Assembly: GCA_001792895.1 (NCBI GenBank)
Contig: MARA01000048.1
Span: 124,001 to 188,000 of the forward strand
DNA length: 64,000 nucleotides
Origin: Lentinus brumalis
Lineage: Eukaryota > Basidiomycota > Agaricomycetes > Polyporales > Polyporaceae
Direction of reading: 5' to 3'
Shown: positions 10,984 to 23,500 of the stretch, in pieces
Numbering within the stretch: position 1 is the first letter of the stretch
Layout of the letters: the number at the start of each line of letters is the position of its first letter
The notes under the pieces: generated by a model
Seen by the model: the letters and a program-made list of their open reading frames with translations, nothing else
The model's database searches: none
Told to the model about the DNA's origin: nothing
Position numbers and translations under genes: made by a program

Positions 10984-12188
10984 CCCAGTAAGAACCGTCC
11001 CTATTCTGTTCGATTTCAAGCTAGGAGGATATAGGGTAAGCTAGGTTCATCTGGGCTGCTCGTCGGAAGACCGCATGGACTGACAGCTCCTTCTATTCTA
11101 GGCTTCGGGTTGCCTACTTTTGGAGCACGAACTCAAGACGACCTTGTCCACTTTCCGCAACTGCGCGTCGCGATGTGCACAAGTTTCGCCCATCGAGTGC
11201 GCATTCGCACAACCGACGCGTCAATAAGTTGCAACTGCCCTCTGAACAGCCTGAGACGTTAGTCCCTCTGTTATGTAAGCGCCATGATCTGGTCAAGTTC
11301 GAGCGTTCGGGCCCTCGCCTGCAGTGTTCCTCTCCCTCTCACCACCATCATCTCTGCCTGTTTCTCTTCGACTTGCCTCCTCCTCACGTTCTCCGGTCAC
11401 GCTCGCGAGGTCTTGCCAACAGACAGCCCTGTAAATTGAAGCCAGTAAGTAGTCCGGATGCCCTTGTGATGTTGCTGACGTCACCGCGCGCATATAGGGA
11501 CTCCGTATGAGTGGTATCCCTATGGGAGAACGCTTGGTGAGTCGCCCAGAGTCTCTGGATGTCCGGCGCCGCTGACATGGAGGAATTTGGCCAGGACAAG
11601 CAGGCAGTGGGATTGCAGGTGAGGTTTCTCCTAGCTCCTACGGATACTCAGCTTAACGTCGCATGGTGCACCCACAGCCTTCGAAGACACGCGAGGTGTG
11701 GTCGAGCACCGACTCGCTCCCGGGGACGGACATAGCGAGCGCGGCACTCGGAAGCGGCAACGGACATTGCGAGCGCGGCACTGGGGCACAGCGGCAGACG
11801 ACACTTGGGCGCGGCGATGGACGTCGCGAGCAGGTCGCGAGCGCGACACTCCGGCGTGGCGGAGCACCTCGCGAGCACGGTGAGTGCAAGTTTTTGGTGC
11901 AGAGGGGCGGGCTGGGTACCTGGAGAGCGGGTTAAGTATGGGCATAGCTATACGTGTATATGACTATATGTGTCAATCTATAATTTCAGTTCTTCATACA
12001 CACCAGTAGCGTTGAGTTGAGCGTAATAGATCTGCTCATGTGGAGCTGGTTGGAATCATCTAGGGAGGTCTATAAAACCGGGACAATTTTGTATTGTCGT
12101 CTGGGCAGTTCTATTACGAACTATTTGAGTGTACGGCATAGCTTATAATACACGGTAATCGTTGGGAATAGGTCCGATTCTCACTGGG
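10984..12188. mobile_element. 1,205-base TIR element, tandem copy 1
   Basis: The element starts CCCAGTAAGAACCGTCCCTA and ends with the inverted counterpart, whose complement reads CCCAGTGAGAATCGGACCTA. Over about 23 bases there are four mismatches. The heptamer CTTGAAG lies on the left (10977-10983), between the copies (12189-12195) and on the right (13401-13407), as expected for a target-site duplication. Because the sequence is palindromic, 3-, 5- or 7-base duplications all fit. The copy is identical to its neighbour by eye. Frames of 60-111 codons are present, but none resembles a transposase, so I infer a non-autonomous DNA transposon of undetermined superfamily. Confidence 0.7.
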
Positions 12189-12195
12189 CTTGAAG

Positions 12196-13400
12196 CCCAG
12201 TAAGAACCGTCCCTATTCTGTTCGATTTCAAGCTAGGAGGATATAGGGTAAGCTAGGTTCATCTGGGCTGCTCGTCGGAAGACCGCATGGACTGACAGCT
12301 CCTTCTATTCTAGGCTTCGGGTTGCCTACTTTTGGAGCACGAACTCAAGACGACCTTGTCCACTTTCCGCAACTGCGCGTCGCGATGTGCACAAGTTTCG
12401 CCCATCGAGTGCGCATTCGCACAACCGACGCGTCAATAAGTTGCAACTGCCCTCTGAACAGCCTGAGACGTTAGTCCCTCTGTTATGTAAGCGCCATGAT
12501 CTGGTCAAGTTCGAGCGTTCGGGCCCTCGCCTGCAGTGTTCCTCTCCCTCTCACCACCATCATCTCTGCCTGTTTCTCTTCGACTTGCCTCCTCCTCACG
12601 TTCTCCGGTCACGCTCGCGAGGTCTTGCCAACAGACAGCCCTGTAAATTGAAGCCAGTAAGTAGTCCGGATGCCCTTGTGATGTTGCTGACGTCACCGCG
12701 CGCATATAGGGACTCCGTATGAGTGGTATCCCTATGGGAGAACGCTTGGTGAGTCGCCCAGAGTCTCTGGATGTCCGGCGCCGCTGACATGGAGGAATTT
12801 GGCCAGGACAAGCAGGCAGTGGGATTGCAGGTGAGGTTTCTCCTAGCTCCTACGGATACTCAGCTTAACGTCGCATGGTGCACCCACAGCCTTCGAAGAC
12901 ACGCGAGGTGTGGTCGAGCACCGACTCGCTCCCGGGGACGGACATAGCGAGCGCGGCACTCGGAAGCGGCAACGGACATTGCGAGCGCGGCACTGGGGCA
13001 CAGCGGCAGACGACACTTGGGCGCGGCGATGGACGTCGCGAGCAGGTCGCGAGCGCGACACTCCGGCGTGGCGGAGCACCTCGCGAGCACGGTGAGTGCA
13101 AGTTTTTGGTGCAGAGGGGCGGGCTGGGTACCTGGAGAGCGGGTTAAGTATGGGCATAGCTATACGTGTATATGACTATATGTGTCAATCTATAATTTCA
13201 GTTCTTCATACACACCAGTAGCGTTGAGTTGAGCGTAATAGATCTGCTCATGTGGAGCTGGTTGGAATCATCTAGGGAGGTCTATAAAACCGGGACAATT
13301 TTGTATTGTCGTCTGGGCAGTTCTATTACGAACTATTTGAGTGTACGGCATAGCTTATAATACACGGTAATCGTTGGGAATAGGTCCGATTCTCACTGGG
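12196..13400. mobile_element. 1,205-base TIR element, tandem copy 2
   Basis: This is a perfect head-to-tail copy of the preceding element at an offset of 1,212 bases (1,205 plus the 7-base CTTGAAG spacer). The junction at 12185-12199 makes a 7+1+7 palindrome, TGGGCTT-G-AAGCCCA. Perfect identity means either very recent duplication or an assembly duplication. Confidence 0.7.
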
Positions 13401-13997
13401 CTTGAAGCTTGAAGCTCGAAGCGACGCCGGTCGTTTGGGACAGCGGAGGTCTTCCAAGAAGACGAAGAGACAGCGGGTGCAATTGCAGTGGTACATGCGA
13501 TGCGCAAACTAGAGACAGCTGGGCCGGTGGATGAGAAAATTGAGGCCGGGGGCGGCGAGCGTGGCTATTGTAAGAACCAGGTAGGAGGTCGTCAAGAATC
13601 GTGAGAGAGTGCAACGGGAACAGTGAGCGAATGGGGGAGGAGTTATTCGGGAGCATGTAAGTACGTGTATGATGGTGTCAGAGTGAACTCGTAAGGGCGC
13701 GAATACTAGGTTACAAATAATGATACAAGACTGCGGTGTGGGCTCGGGTATGTGGCAGTGACTGCGCGTGCGGCGATAGCGTACAGACAAAGAGCGGGGA
13801 CGAGGCGAGGATCAAGAGATTCGAGAGTCGAAAGTCGAGAGTCAGGGGATACAGGCGACGCATGCGAGGCTGAGACGGCGAGCGAGCAAACGGAGACAAT
13901 TAGGCGGGATGCGCGAAGTCGGGCGTAAGCGAAGAAAGCGAAGAGCGTCCGGAGAATGGTCCTTGAAGGCAATTCGGGGCACGAGAATGGGACCGTA
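13401..13997. other. Intergenic stretch
   Basis: It separates the tandem element from the transporter gene's 3' end. No gene or repeat was recognised. Confidence 0.4.
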
Positions 13998-15603
13998 TCA
14001 GACACGCTCCGATGAACGGCTGCTGAGCGTGAATCGCGCCCAGAGCAGGAACAGCGAGCCCGCGACGACCGCGATGCCGGCCAGGAGCATCATCCCGAGG
14101 TACGACCCGTGGTCGGCCTTCAGAATCGCTCCGGCTGCGGGTCCTCCACACAGCGCCCTGCGGTGACAGCGTCAGTGGTCACGATCCGCACAGCGCGAAG
14201 ATGATTGAGGGGACGTACGGGAACGAGATGATGCTGTAGAGAATCCCGACGCGCGTCCCGATCTCTCTGATGTCCGATATCTGGACAATGCAGGGAATTA
14301 TGAGGGCGTTGAACGCTCCCGAAAAGAACCCGTATACGGCTGCGAACAGCATGATCGTTACCAGGTTGGTGGTGAACGGCCAGAAGACGAGGATGGAGAG
14401 GCCAGAGAGGAAGGCGCATGGCACTAGAATATTGAACTTGCCAAGGGAGTCAGACATAAACGGAGGCAATAGGCGGCCGAGGATCCCCCCAGCGTTCATC
14501 ACAGATAGGACGTAGAACCCCATCTGAGGTGAGATGCCGTGCGCGGTAGTGTAGTCGACGATGTAGAAGAAGGGGATGAAGAGGCCTAATCAAACATCAG
14601 CACAGGTCAAGTGATGGACAAGTAAAAACCAACCTAGGCAGATGAGGATGCTGCCGACGACAACGAGCATGAAGGAGACGTCGCGGAACATCTTCGTGTC
14701 CAGCCATGGTGCGCTCTGAGCAGGCGAGGACAGGTTGCTGGACACGGCGAGTATCGCAAACAGGCAGAGAACGAGAGTGACGAAAGCGGTGATGCGCACA
14801 GTCCATGCGAACCCCAGACGACCGAAGAGCTGCTGGTACATAATAGGCCAGGTGACTCCGCCTGTACGTCGCGTTCAGTGGGGCACGCATGCAGGAAAGT
14901 GCGTGCTCGCTCACCGACGCCGGACCCTGCAATTGCGATTCCCAACGCAGTACCCCTGTACTGACGGAAGTGGGTCGAGATCGCTGCCAGACTCGGGTAG
15001 AAGCTGACAATGCGGAAATGAGCTCAAGGTTCAGAAGCACCATAAAGCCAGCAACGCACACAGTGCCGATCCCCACTCCGACGAGGATGCCCTGCGCGAG
15101 GATGTACTGGTAATATTGCGTCGAGATGCTCGTCAGCATCGTGCCGAGGACAAGGACCAAGCTTCCGACGACCATGATTGGCCGCGGGCCGTAGGCATCG
15201 AACAGCCGACCCACGAACGCGCCCTGCGGGTACCTGCGTGTCAGTAATATCCGAGGAAACACGCCCCGTCGGAACTCACAGAGAAGAAGAACACCCAGAG
15301 CTGCAGCGATCCGATCCACGCGATGGTCGAAGGCGGAAGATGACGCAGCTGGTGTTCGGCATACCAGGTTTGAAACGTGCCGAACGAGTTGAGCTGGCCG
15401 AACGTGCAGAACAGTGCCAAAAATGCGCCGAGCACCGTCAGCCATGCGCGCGCACCGCCGTCGGGGAAGATGGTCTCGGTGCTCAGCATTGAGGGTGGTG
15501 GTGAGCGCGGCTCGTCGACCGCGGTCGCGGAGAGCGTCGCCAATGACTCCTTGCGGAGGGGTTCCTGGGAGCCCCCGATTGTGCACTTCTCGATGTCGGC
15601 CAT
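13998..15603 (-). CDS. MFS transporter, monocarboxylate-transporter-like (MCT/MCH family)
   Basis: The product is a 12-TM plasma-membrane transporter of the major facilitator superfamily. The start MADIEK (ATG at 15603) leads into a short acidic cytoplasmic N-terminus and the signature PDGGARAWLTVLGAF typical of fungal MCT-like proteins. Then come FGQLNSFGTFQTWY, the loop-2/3 region GAFVGRLFDAYGPRPIMVVG, the TM segment SLVLVLGTMLTSIS, LNAGGILGR-type motifs near 14500, and QISDIREIGTRVGILYS (about 14280-14220). The last exon (from about 14160) reads ALCGGPAAGAIL, a final TM, and a stop at 14000-13998. Roughly six exons are seen. It is a paralogue of the gene at 18031-19671. Substrate is unknown: MCT-like fungal proteins include riboflavin and monocarboxylate carriers. 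Confidence 0.88.
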
Positions 15604-18030
15604 GGCTAGAGGTGGAAGAGAGGACCGGGCGGCCTCTAGCTTGTGAGGTTGGGGCGGCGGGAGGGATGTCGAGGAACGTGGGGGGAAACGGGACAATATA
15701 TGGACGGCGCGAGCTGTGCGCTGCGCCGCCCTCGGGTCGAAGGCTGTCAGCGGGATGCGAACGCGGATGTCATACCTCGCCCGGATCCGTGCTGTCGCCC
15801 GGGCAGCAAGCGAGACTCGCAGTGGCTGGTCGTTCCCGGCAAGCAAATAAGGCGGCTGACACGGGGCATATGGCTTGAAATGGCCAGGAACGTTGCGTTT
15901 GTTCTGTAATCGTCCGAGCACACTCCGCGTGAGCGGAGAGAGGCGTGCGAAGCGTTGCGGAGAATGGAAGTCGCATTTCACTCTTTCCGCCGTCCTCGGA
16001 GGTATACCGCGGCGTCTATCGCCCGCTGCGAAGTCGGCCCCTGGAGGTCTCGTCGCTGTTGGATTCACATGAGCAGACATAAAACGACGCTCGAGCAAGT
16101 CGTACCCACCAGCACTAGTCCCACTGCGTACCATGCATGCGGCGGTGCGTCAGTTAAGACCGAATATCGCTTGGCCTGGCCGCTCAGGTCTCCGGGGCGT
16201 TCGGATGGCGCACCGGTTACTCATCTCAAGGCTACACCGGCCCCGCCCGCGCACTCGCTAGCACATTTGCTTTAGCCTGCTGAATTTGCACAGATGGAAT
16301 TTCGTACGTCCCCGGCGCGCCGTGCGCAGTCCCCTCGGTCGTCGGACCACTGACCCCTTTTGTTTTCCGCACAATTCCCACCGGTTGGGATCCAGCCACC
16401 TGTGCGCCGTCACGATATCAGCTGTTAGATTCACCGCCTTGTGAGTGACCTTTGGGCAGTGGTTGTTGTGTCGAAGCAGTAACTTTGACCGGGCGGTGCT
16501 CTTGATGACACGTAGAGGTAAATCTCAGATCGCGCCGTCTGATACGGGTCTTCCCACGCACCTATGATGTCGGCCACGCGCTCGATGCGAGACATGGGCT
16601 TTATTGCAGGCGTTCGCGGAGGTGGCTTGGAAGCATTGCCTCTGCGCATAAGTAGCATGAAATACGGGAGAAAGCTTCTGTCGGGATCAGGTAACGGCTC
16701 CGAACGACCGCAGTACGCACCATGGTGATATGATAATGTGACTTCCCGGGAGCTGGGCAGTCGAGGACAACGGTGGCAAGCGCTGTTCGCTGGGCGGGAG
16801 GCAAAGACCTGAGACGAGCTCAGGAAGTGCTCAACGCAGGTCGGAGGAGTGGAAGAATAGTCACGTGGGGCGCGAGCAGGACTGTGGAACGTGAAGTTGC
16901 TCCGTCGGTGCTCGCAAACTTCAAAGTTCGTAGGGCAGCATTGTGTGGCATCTCGTTCGCAATTCTCTGCAGTCCCTGCGCATAAGCATGGAACGTGAAC
17001 GAAGAGCAGGTGGACGGATATCGGCGGAGCTCTACGGCCTGGTCCTGGAACAGATACAGCGACGTCAACATAGCACCAGTGACCGAGTCAGCCTACGTAT
17101 ATGCGGCGCAGCGGCCCAGCCCCGCGCAGACGGACGAGAATGAGGATCACAGGCCCTGACCGAGATGGTTGTCGATACCTAAATGCGCAATAAGTTCATA
17201 GCATGCTATCAACGGCAGATCTCATCAATCATGTGGCGGATATATGCGAATACGTCCGCCACACAATATATGAGAGCAATCCTCTTGCGCGACCGGTCAT
17301 GACACAGACATGCATGCTCCCTAAGCTAGCCTGTTGTGTAAAAGGCATGTCAGTATGCATGAACACTTCGGTCCGTGCAAATTGCAGAAGACAAAGACCT
17401 GGGACATACCACAGAATATAGATATCGAGTTCATCACATCTACAGGCTCAATATTCAATCCGCGACATATACGAAGCTTTCAGGCTCCCTCAGAAATCCT
17501 CGAATGGCCGATGGTGGTGGTACGAGACGAAAGCGCTGAGCGCTCAATCGGTCGTATTCCAGTAAGTCAATGCCTAAGCATACTTACTTACTGGTCATTG
17601 ACGCAGCCGGGCCGGAGAGCCCGGAATGTATACAAGAATTACTTGTCCGCCAAGTTCAAGTTTGCTTTCGCCCGTCATTTTGTCACCTCAGGTCCCGCTA
17701 TGCCTATAATACTAGCTCAAGCTTCAAGTTTTAGGTGCAACGCAGACAGGTCACCCGATTCACGAAACGAGCTGTCGGATTCTCCGCCGCCACGACGGTC
17801 GGAGAGGTTGACGTTGAGTACTGAGTCCTCGGACTTGATTCCTCCGGTGGGCTCCACAACCTCCTGAGGCGTAGCACGAGCCGGTTTGTGTTCCTTGACT
17901 CATGCGTGGAGGTTCAAGGTAGAGACCAGCGCCAGACTCAGTCTCTTCCGGGAGGAAGCCCCGTATGGAAATGGTTACTACTGGTCGGCGGTATCTATAT
18001 GTCTGTACAATCATCTACAAGCAACATGTA
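15604..18030. other. 2.4-kb stretch with no recognised gene
   Basis: The 5' part must hold the promoter of the 15603 transporter. Open frames at 15643-16275, 16773-17143 and 17203-17867 carry no motif that I know and no convincing splice joins. I see no tandem repeat. Confidence 0.4.
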
Positions 18031-19671
18031 TCATACCCGCGCCAGTATGTCCCTTCTGACTCGCAATTTCGACCAGAAGATCAGGGTCGATCCGAGGATG
18101 TGCATGATGCCGCACAGGAGTATCATCCCCTCGTACCTTCCGTTATTGAGATCTAGTACAGCGCCGGCGGCTGGTCCGCCGGCTAGGACGCTGCTTCGAC
18201 CGTCAGTACTTGGGATACCGACTCCGCATGTCAAGGTACGCACGCGAAGGAGGCGACGCTGTACACGACGCCTATCCTTGTCCCCACTTCTTCGATGTCG
18301 GATATCTGTGTGACGCACGGGATCTGCATCGCCAAGAACGTTCCCGCGAAGCATCCGTAGAGAGCGGCGAAGACGAGGATCACCGGGAGGGACTCTGCGA
18401 ATGTCCAGAGCGCGAGACATAAGAGTCCCGCGAAGAAGGCGGACGGAGCGGAGATGTTGAAGCGGCCTACCGCGTCGGCTAGTAGTGCAGGCAGGATACG
18501 TCCGAAGATGCTCCCGACGTTCATGGCAGACACGATGTAGTATGACGTTGAGGAGGATACCCCTTTGAATAATGAATAGTTCACGATGTACGTGAACGGG
18601 ATGAACAGCGCTAAGAAGGGACGTTGTGTGAGAGTGTATGCGAAGGAAGGCATATGGAGACAGTCGCTCACCGAAGAGAGCGAGAAAGCTGCCAGCGGTG
18701 AACAACACAAAAGGCGTATCTCGAAGGGTCTCCATTTTCGGTATCAGCTTCCGCTGCTTGCTGCCCGGAGGAAGACGACTTGTGACCGTTGCGTTACCGA
18801 GTATGCATAGGGCGAGAAGGAGGAATCCTGAGAGTCTGACGGTCCACCCGAAGCCTATGCGCACGAAGAGCTGACGATAGATGATTGGGAGTACGACGCC
18901 GCCTGTGGGCATGTAAGTAGTCATCACGACGCTGCCGCGGTCGTCTTACGCCCGTCTTCATAAACGTACCTAGGCCGGATCCTGCGATGGCGATACCCAT
19001 GGCGGTAGCTCGATACTTCTTGAAGTGCGTGGAAATCGAAGCGAACGAAGGGTAAAACCTGCAAGACTCGTAGTCAATCTCATGACGCAGCTGGGATCAA
19101 AGAGAAGGTGGACGTACAGCATCCCGTATGCCAGCCCAGTTAACAAACCCTGAACGATGAGGAAGTGGTAGAACCGCGTGCACATACTCGTGAGCATCGT
19201 CCCCAAGACGAGCAACACAGAGCCCGGTATCAGTATGACACGCGGGCCGTATGCATCGAAGATGCGGCCCAGAAATGCTCCCTGTGAAGTCTGTCAGGTA
19301 CTTGTTCGACTGGACAATGAACGGAAAATACATACCGAGAAGTAGAGGACCCATAGCTGTATGGATCCTATCCACGATATCGCAGAGGGAGATACACTTT
19401 GAAGTTGATGCTCGCTGTACCAGGTCTCGAACACGCCGAAGGCTGTCAACTGCCCACAGCAGAAGAGAAAGGCGGCCGATCCGAGTACGGTCAGCCAGGC
19501 CCGCAGACCGCCATCGGGGTAGGTGTGCTCGAACGTGACGTCCTGGCAGGTTCCTACAGAGTTGATGCTGGCTGGAGAGGAGCTCGGGGTAGGTGACAGT
19601 GTCGGAGTAAGGCAGTCGCCCACGGCAGACTCTGTCGTGATGCTTGACTGCTCCTTCTCGGGGTCTCCCAT
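18031..19671 (-). CDS. MFS transporter, monocarboxylate-transporter-like (MCT/MCH family)
   Basis: This is a second MCT-like 12-TM transporter with the same exon plan as the gene at 13998-15603. The chosen start, MGDPEKEQ (ATG at 19671), aligns with MADIEK of the paralogue; an upstream in-frame ATG at 19710 is possible. Motifs in order are YPDGGLRAWLTVLGSAAFL, TAFGVFETWYSEHQLQ, ISWIGSIQLWVLYFS, FDAYGPRVILIPGSVLLVL-type sequence near 19250-19190, VSAMNVGSIFGRILPALLAD (about 18530), FAGTFLAMQIPC, QISDIEEVGTRIGVVYS (about 18300) and GGPAAGAVLDLNNGRYEGM. The stop is at 18033-18031. The predicted location is the plasma membrane. The substrate is not determinable from sequence. Confidence 0.87.
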
Positions 19672-20598
19672 GGTCACGGTCGGTGTCGAGAGATTCGTGC
19701 GGAAGGCCATCTGGGGGATCTCGCTTTGCTACTGGAATGCATTTCGTGTCATTCTCATGGGATATATAGTGAGTGCTGTGTGGGTGCGTACTTGCGGCCC
19801 GACTGTAGGCGTCACTGCGAAGAAGGTGACAGACTTCCTTTGCTTCTCTTCACGGCCGCCGCAGTCGCACGATGCGCCCCTGAGCTGCATCGAGGTATCA
19901 GCGACCATGAGCAACGTAGAGTCAACCTTACATGAAGAGTGATCCTTGCCGTGTGTTGTGAGAGCTAGTCGCCAGTATTGGGGCCACACATACCGTTTGA
20001 ACAGGGGTACGCCCAATGCATCTCACTAGCACGCCCCACTTCTCGCTTGCCCAATGTTCGGTCAGACGGTAGCAGTAGTCGGCCTGCTGAATTGACTGAG
20101 AGTAACATAGCCTCACGCGTCAACTGGAGTATATGTGGCGGAGCGGTGAGTATTTGACCGCTTTGTGCCAACGGATCAGCGATGCGGGAAAGGCGAGTGA
20201 TGCAGGAGGAGCGCATGACGACTCACCATGAAACTACATTCGCGTTCTTGTACACGCTCGTGCTCATGCCGAGACCGGCGAGTAAGTATGGGGCTCGAGC
20301 AACGCCGCGACATGACCGTCTCATCACCTCGAGGTTCGTGCCTGCCGCAGGGAAGACTGATCCACATAATTAGTCTGCTGAGAAGCCTTCTGCAGCACGA
20401 GTTGAACTCGGCGATCATGCGCGGATAATCTACGACGCGAAAGAAGATTCATTTGATTCATGTCGAGCATGTGGGGCCCGAGACGTGTCATTAGTGCAAC
20501 ATCGGAGACGAACAACGAGCTGCCTTGTGAGATCGAATGATTCGCTCGGGGTACCGACCCTCGCCACGTCAACAGTGTCTGCTAATGAAAGCCCATCC
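19672..20598. other. Intergenic stretch
   Basis: It lies between the transporter start and the 3' end of the first beta-galactosidase gene. No motif, repeat or gene was recognised in either strand. Confidence 0.4.
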
Positions 20599-23500
20599 TC
20601 ATGCCCGAGGGGCCCAAGCTGGGTTGTTGGTTGCGATTGGCCCAACACCGCCATCCAAGGCGCCATCGATGGAGAGTTGCAGGCTTGGAGAGACCGGAGT
20701 GTCCTCCAGAGCCCAGAGAGCGACGGCAACAGTGCTGAGATTAGGCTGGTCAGACGAGTAGTAAGATGTAGAGCTGGGCGTCACCCACTTTTTGCCACTG
20801 TAATCCAGGATTCCCGGCGGGACGGGGAACCGCGTCTGCGGTCCAACGTTTGCAACGCGCTAGTTGATCTGTGAGCATCCGCCGCACTTCATCTAAGCGT
20901 GAAGCGAGAGCGCACCTTGCCAAACATCCATCCGTTCACAAAGAGACGTGCACGGTACGCTTGGGTGTTCGTGCTCTCAAACTGGAAGCTCAAGAGCACG
21001 TCCGTGTTCTTGGGGAAGTCCAAGTCGAACGTGGTGACGAAGAATCCGACGCCGGCGCCACCACTCGGGAGACCCTGCGACAGGTCGCGCGCGGCCCATT
21101 TAGACGTGTCGAAACCGGGCAGGTGCCAACCCTCGCGCTCGCCGAACAGCCCACCCTCATTCATAATGCCACGGACTTTATCCGGGAAGCTACGTTCAAG
21201 TTTGGTAGTTGGCACTGGAACGGCAAGAGATCTGCTACGAGGTGCTCACTTGGTATACCCGCCGACTTTGCCTTGCACCTTCCACGTCGTGATGTTCCCT
21301 CCATTCAGTTGGAACCCCGCGATGCCGCGTGCGGACTTCTCGTTCGAGTCCTCGTCGTTGCCCTGGTTATCTTGGAGGACGGTGATGACGTTGTCCTGAC
21401 CCGTGATCACGGCGCCGGCGGGAACGTGAACGTTGCGCTAACATGGTCGCTGCCGTTATGAACGGTGTCGATGAACTGGTCGTTGATCCAGACAGAGGCA
21501 GCGAACTCTGAACAGTTCCTCTTGACATTAGCGAGTAATCATAGCAGCTCGGATAGGTATGAATACTCACGTGTGCCACCGTAGATGGTCAAGTCGATCG
21601 ACGTCTCGGAGCCGGTTCCGTTGAAGTGTCCGCGGAAGAGAACGTTGTTCTCGCAGCTGTGATGGTCATGAGTGACGGATCATGCTGACTAGTAGCCAGG
21701 GCGTTGCTTACAATCCGTAATCGCACCCTGTCGATACTACAGATCAGTATGTTCCGATGATCATCATGGTCTGTCACTCACCGTACAACACAGGTCCCCC
21801 AGTTAGTGGCTTCACGCTTATGTTCGTTGTTGTCTTGTTCGCCACGGTCCACGACGAATCATCAAACCCAGGCTGTATCTCGGGCAAGCTATCACTGAAC
21901 TTCCACCCAGTCAACTTCGGCACCTTCACGTTCTTCGATGCCGCAGTCTGCGTGAGCTGTCCCGTGAGCGTCCCGTGTCCCTCGCGCCGCACCGCGACCT
22001 TCGCCCCGTTCCACGTGACTGCGCTTACCGCAGAGGGCGCGACAATCGTCAGCGGAACAGACGCGTTCAGGTCTCCGCGGAGCGCGAGCGTGCTGCCCGA
22101 GATCGTCGCGTTGCGCACCAGGTTCGGCCCGCCGACGAGCACAGTCGTGTTCGTGCCGAACTGCCAGAAGCTCTCGAGCCCGGGCACGGTGTTCCTCGTC
22201 GCGGACTTCACGGCGGGCGCCCAGAACGACGCGGCGGTGACGGGGTCCGCGAACAGCACGAGCTGGGTGGTCGAGTCCCAGAGGGTGATGAGGCCTTTGG
22301 ATCCGGGGGTGATGCTGACGGTTGTGATGTCGCTGCCCACGGTCGACTTTGTAAAGTGCACGCGGGAGGAGGAGGCGCGCGTGCCGGTGCCGGTGAGGGT
22401 AGTCGCGAATTCGTGAGACTGGTCCGCGTCTCCGAAGAGGAAGAGGACGTCGCGCGAGCCGATCGTTCCAGCGAAGAAGACAGACGCGGTCGTGAAGAGG
22501 ACCGAACCATGGGCACCGAAGGGGTAGTCGGTGATGATAAGCTTGCTTTGACGTCCGTTAAGCGCAATGCTACCAGTGGTCTGCGGGAGCGTCAGGGTAC
22601 CCTTTGAGGTGGGCACCTGCACGGAGAAAGTCGTGTTTGCGCTGCGGAGAACCTAGCATCAGATGTGGTGCAGAAGGGTGCAGAGCGCATACGAAGGCGC
22701 TTACGTAGAGGTCGAGTTGGCCTGCCGTGCGATCAAGAAGTTCGTTCCCGTGTCAGGGTTGTTGAGTAACGTGAGGAACGCTGCGCTGCCGTTCAGTGTC
22801 ACTCCAGGAATCCCGGTGCTTGTCTCCCCGATCCAGTCGGTCTTGCGGAAGGAGGGAGAGGAGCGAAGGAACAGCCCTTGACGCTTGAGCTCGTCAAACT
22901 TGGGGGTCAGCGCGCGAGTCTCCGCGATCGACGAGCCATAGTCGTAGCTGCAAGCCGCATGAACGATACAGGTATGGGGAGAGCGAACTCAATACGCCGT
23001 ACTGACCTAGTGTATACACCCGGGAATGGGAACCCACCCCAGCTCGTACCTCTGCGCGGTTTCGTGAGCGACGATATAGTCATATATAATGTGAGCACGC
23101 GTACCCGTAGAGCATATAGTACGAAATAAGCTTGACGTTCGAAGCCCAGTTCTCCTTGTAGAACACGTCCTGGAAGTCGGGACCTGTGAGCACTTCGCAC
23201 GCCGCATATCCTGGTCCTCCCCATGGATCGAAGGAGCCCCCTGCAAGTCGAACAATATCAGACCATGTTCGGTGCATCCAATTAGGAGTCGGATGTGCTT
23301 GCGCACCTTGGAATTCTGGCATGTACCAAGGCTCAGCTGGGTTATTGGCAGCGTGATATTGATGGTAGTTCGTCGTGACAGGATTCCAATTGCGCGGGTT
23401 CGAGCAGTCGAAACCTTGCGGGTATGAATCCTGTGAACCGGCGAGTTCCTGAGATGCGGCTAGCCCTACTCGATGGATGTGCTTACGAGGCCGTATATGT

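Noticed and set aside
10984..13400. Duplicated frames of 60-111 codons inside the tandem element
   Set aside because: They overlap in several frames, have no transposase or other motif, and exist twice only because the element is duplicated.
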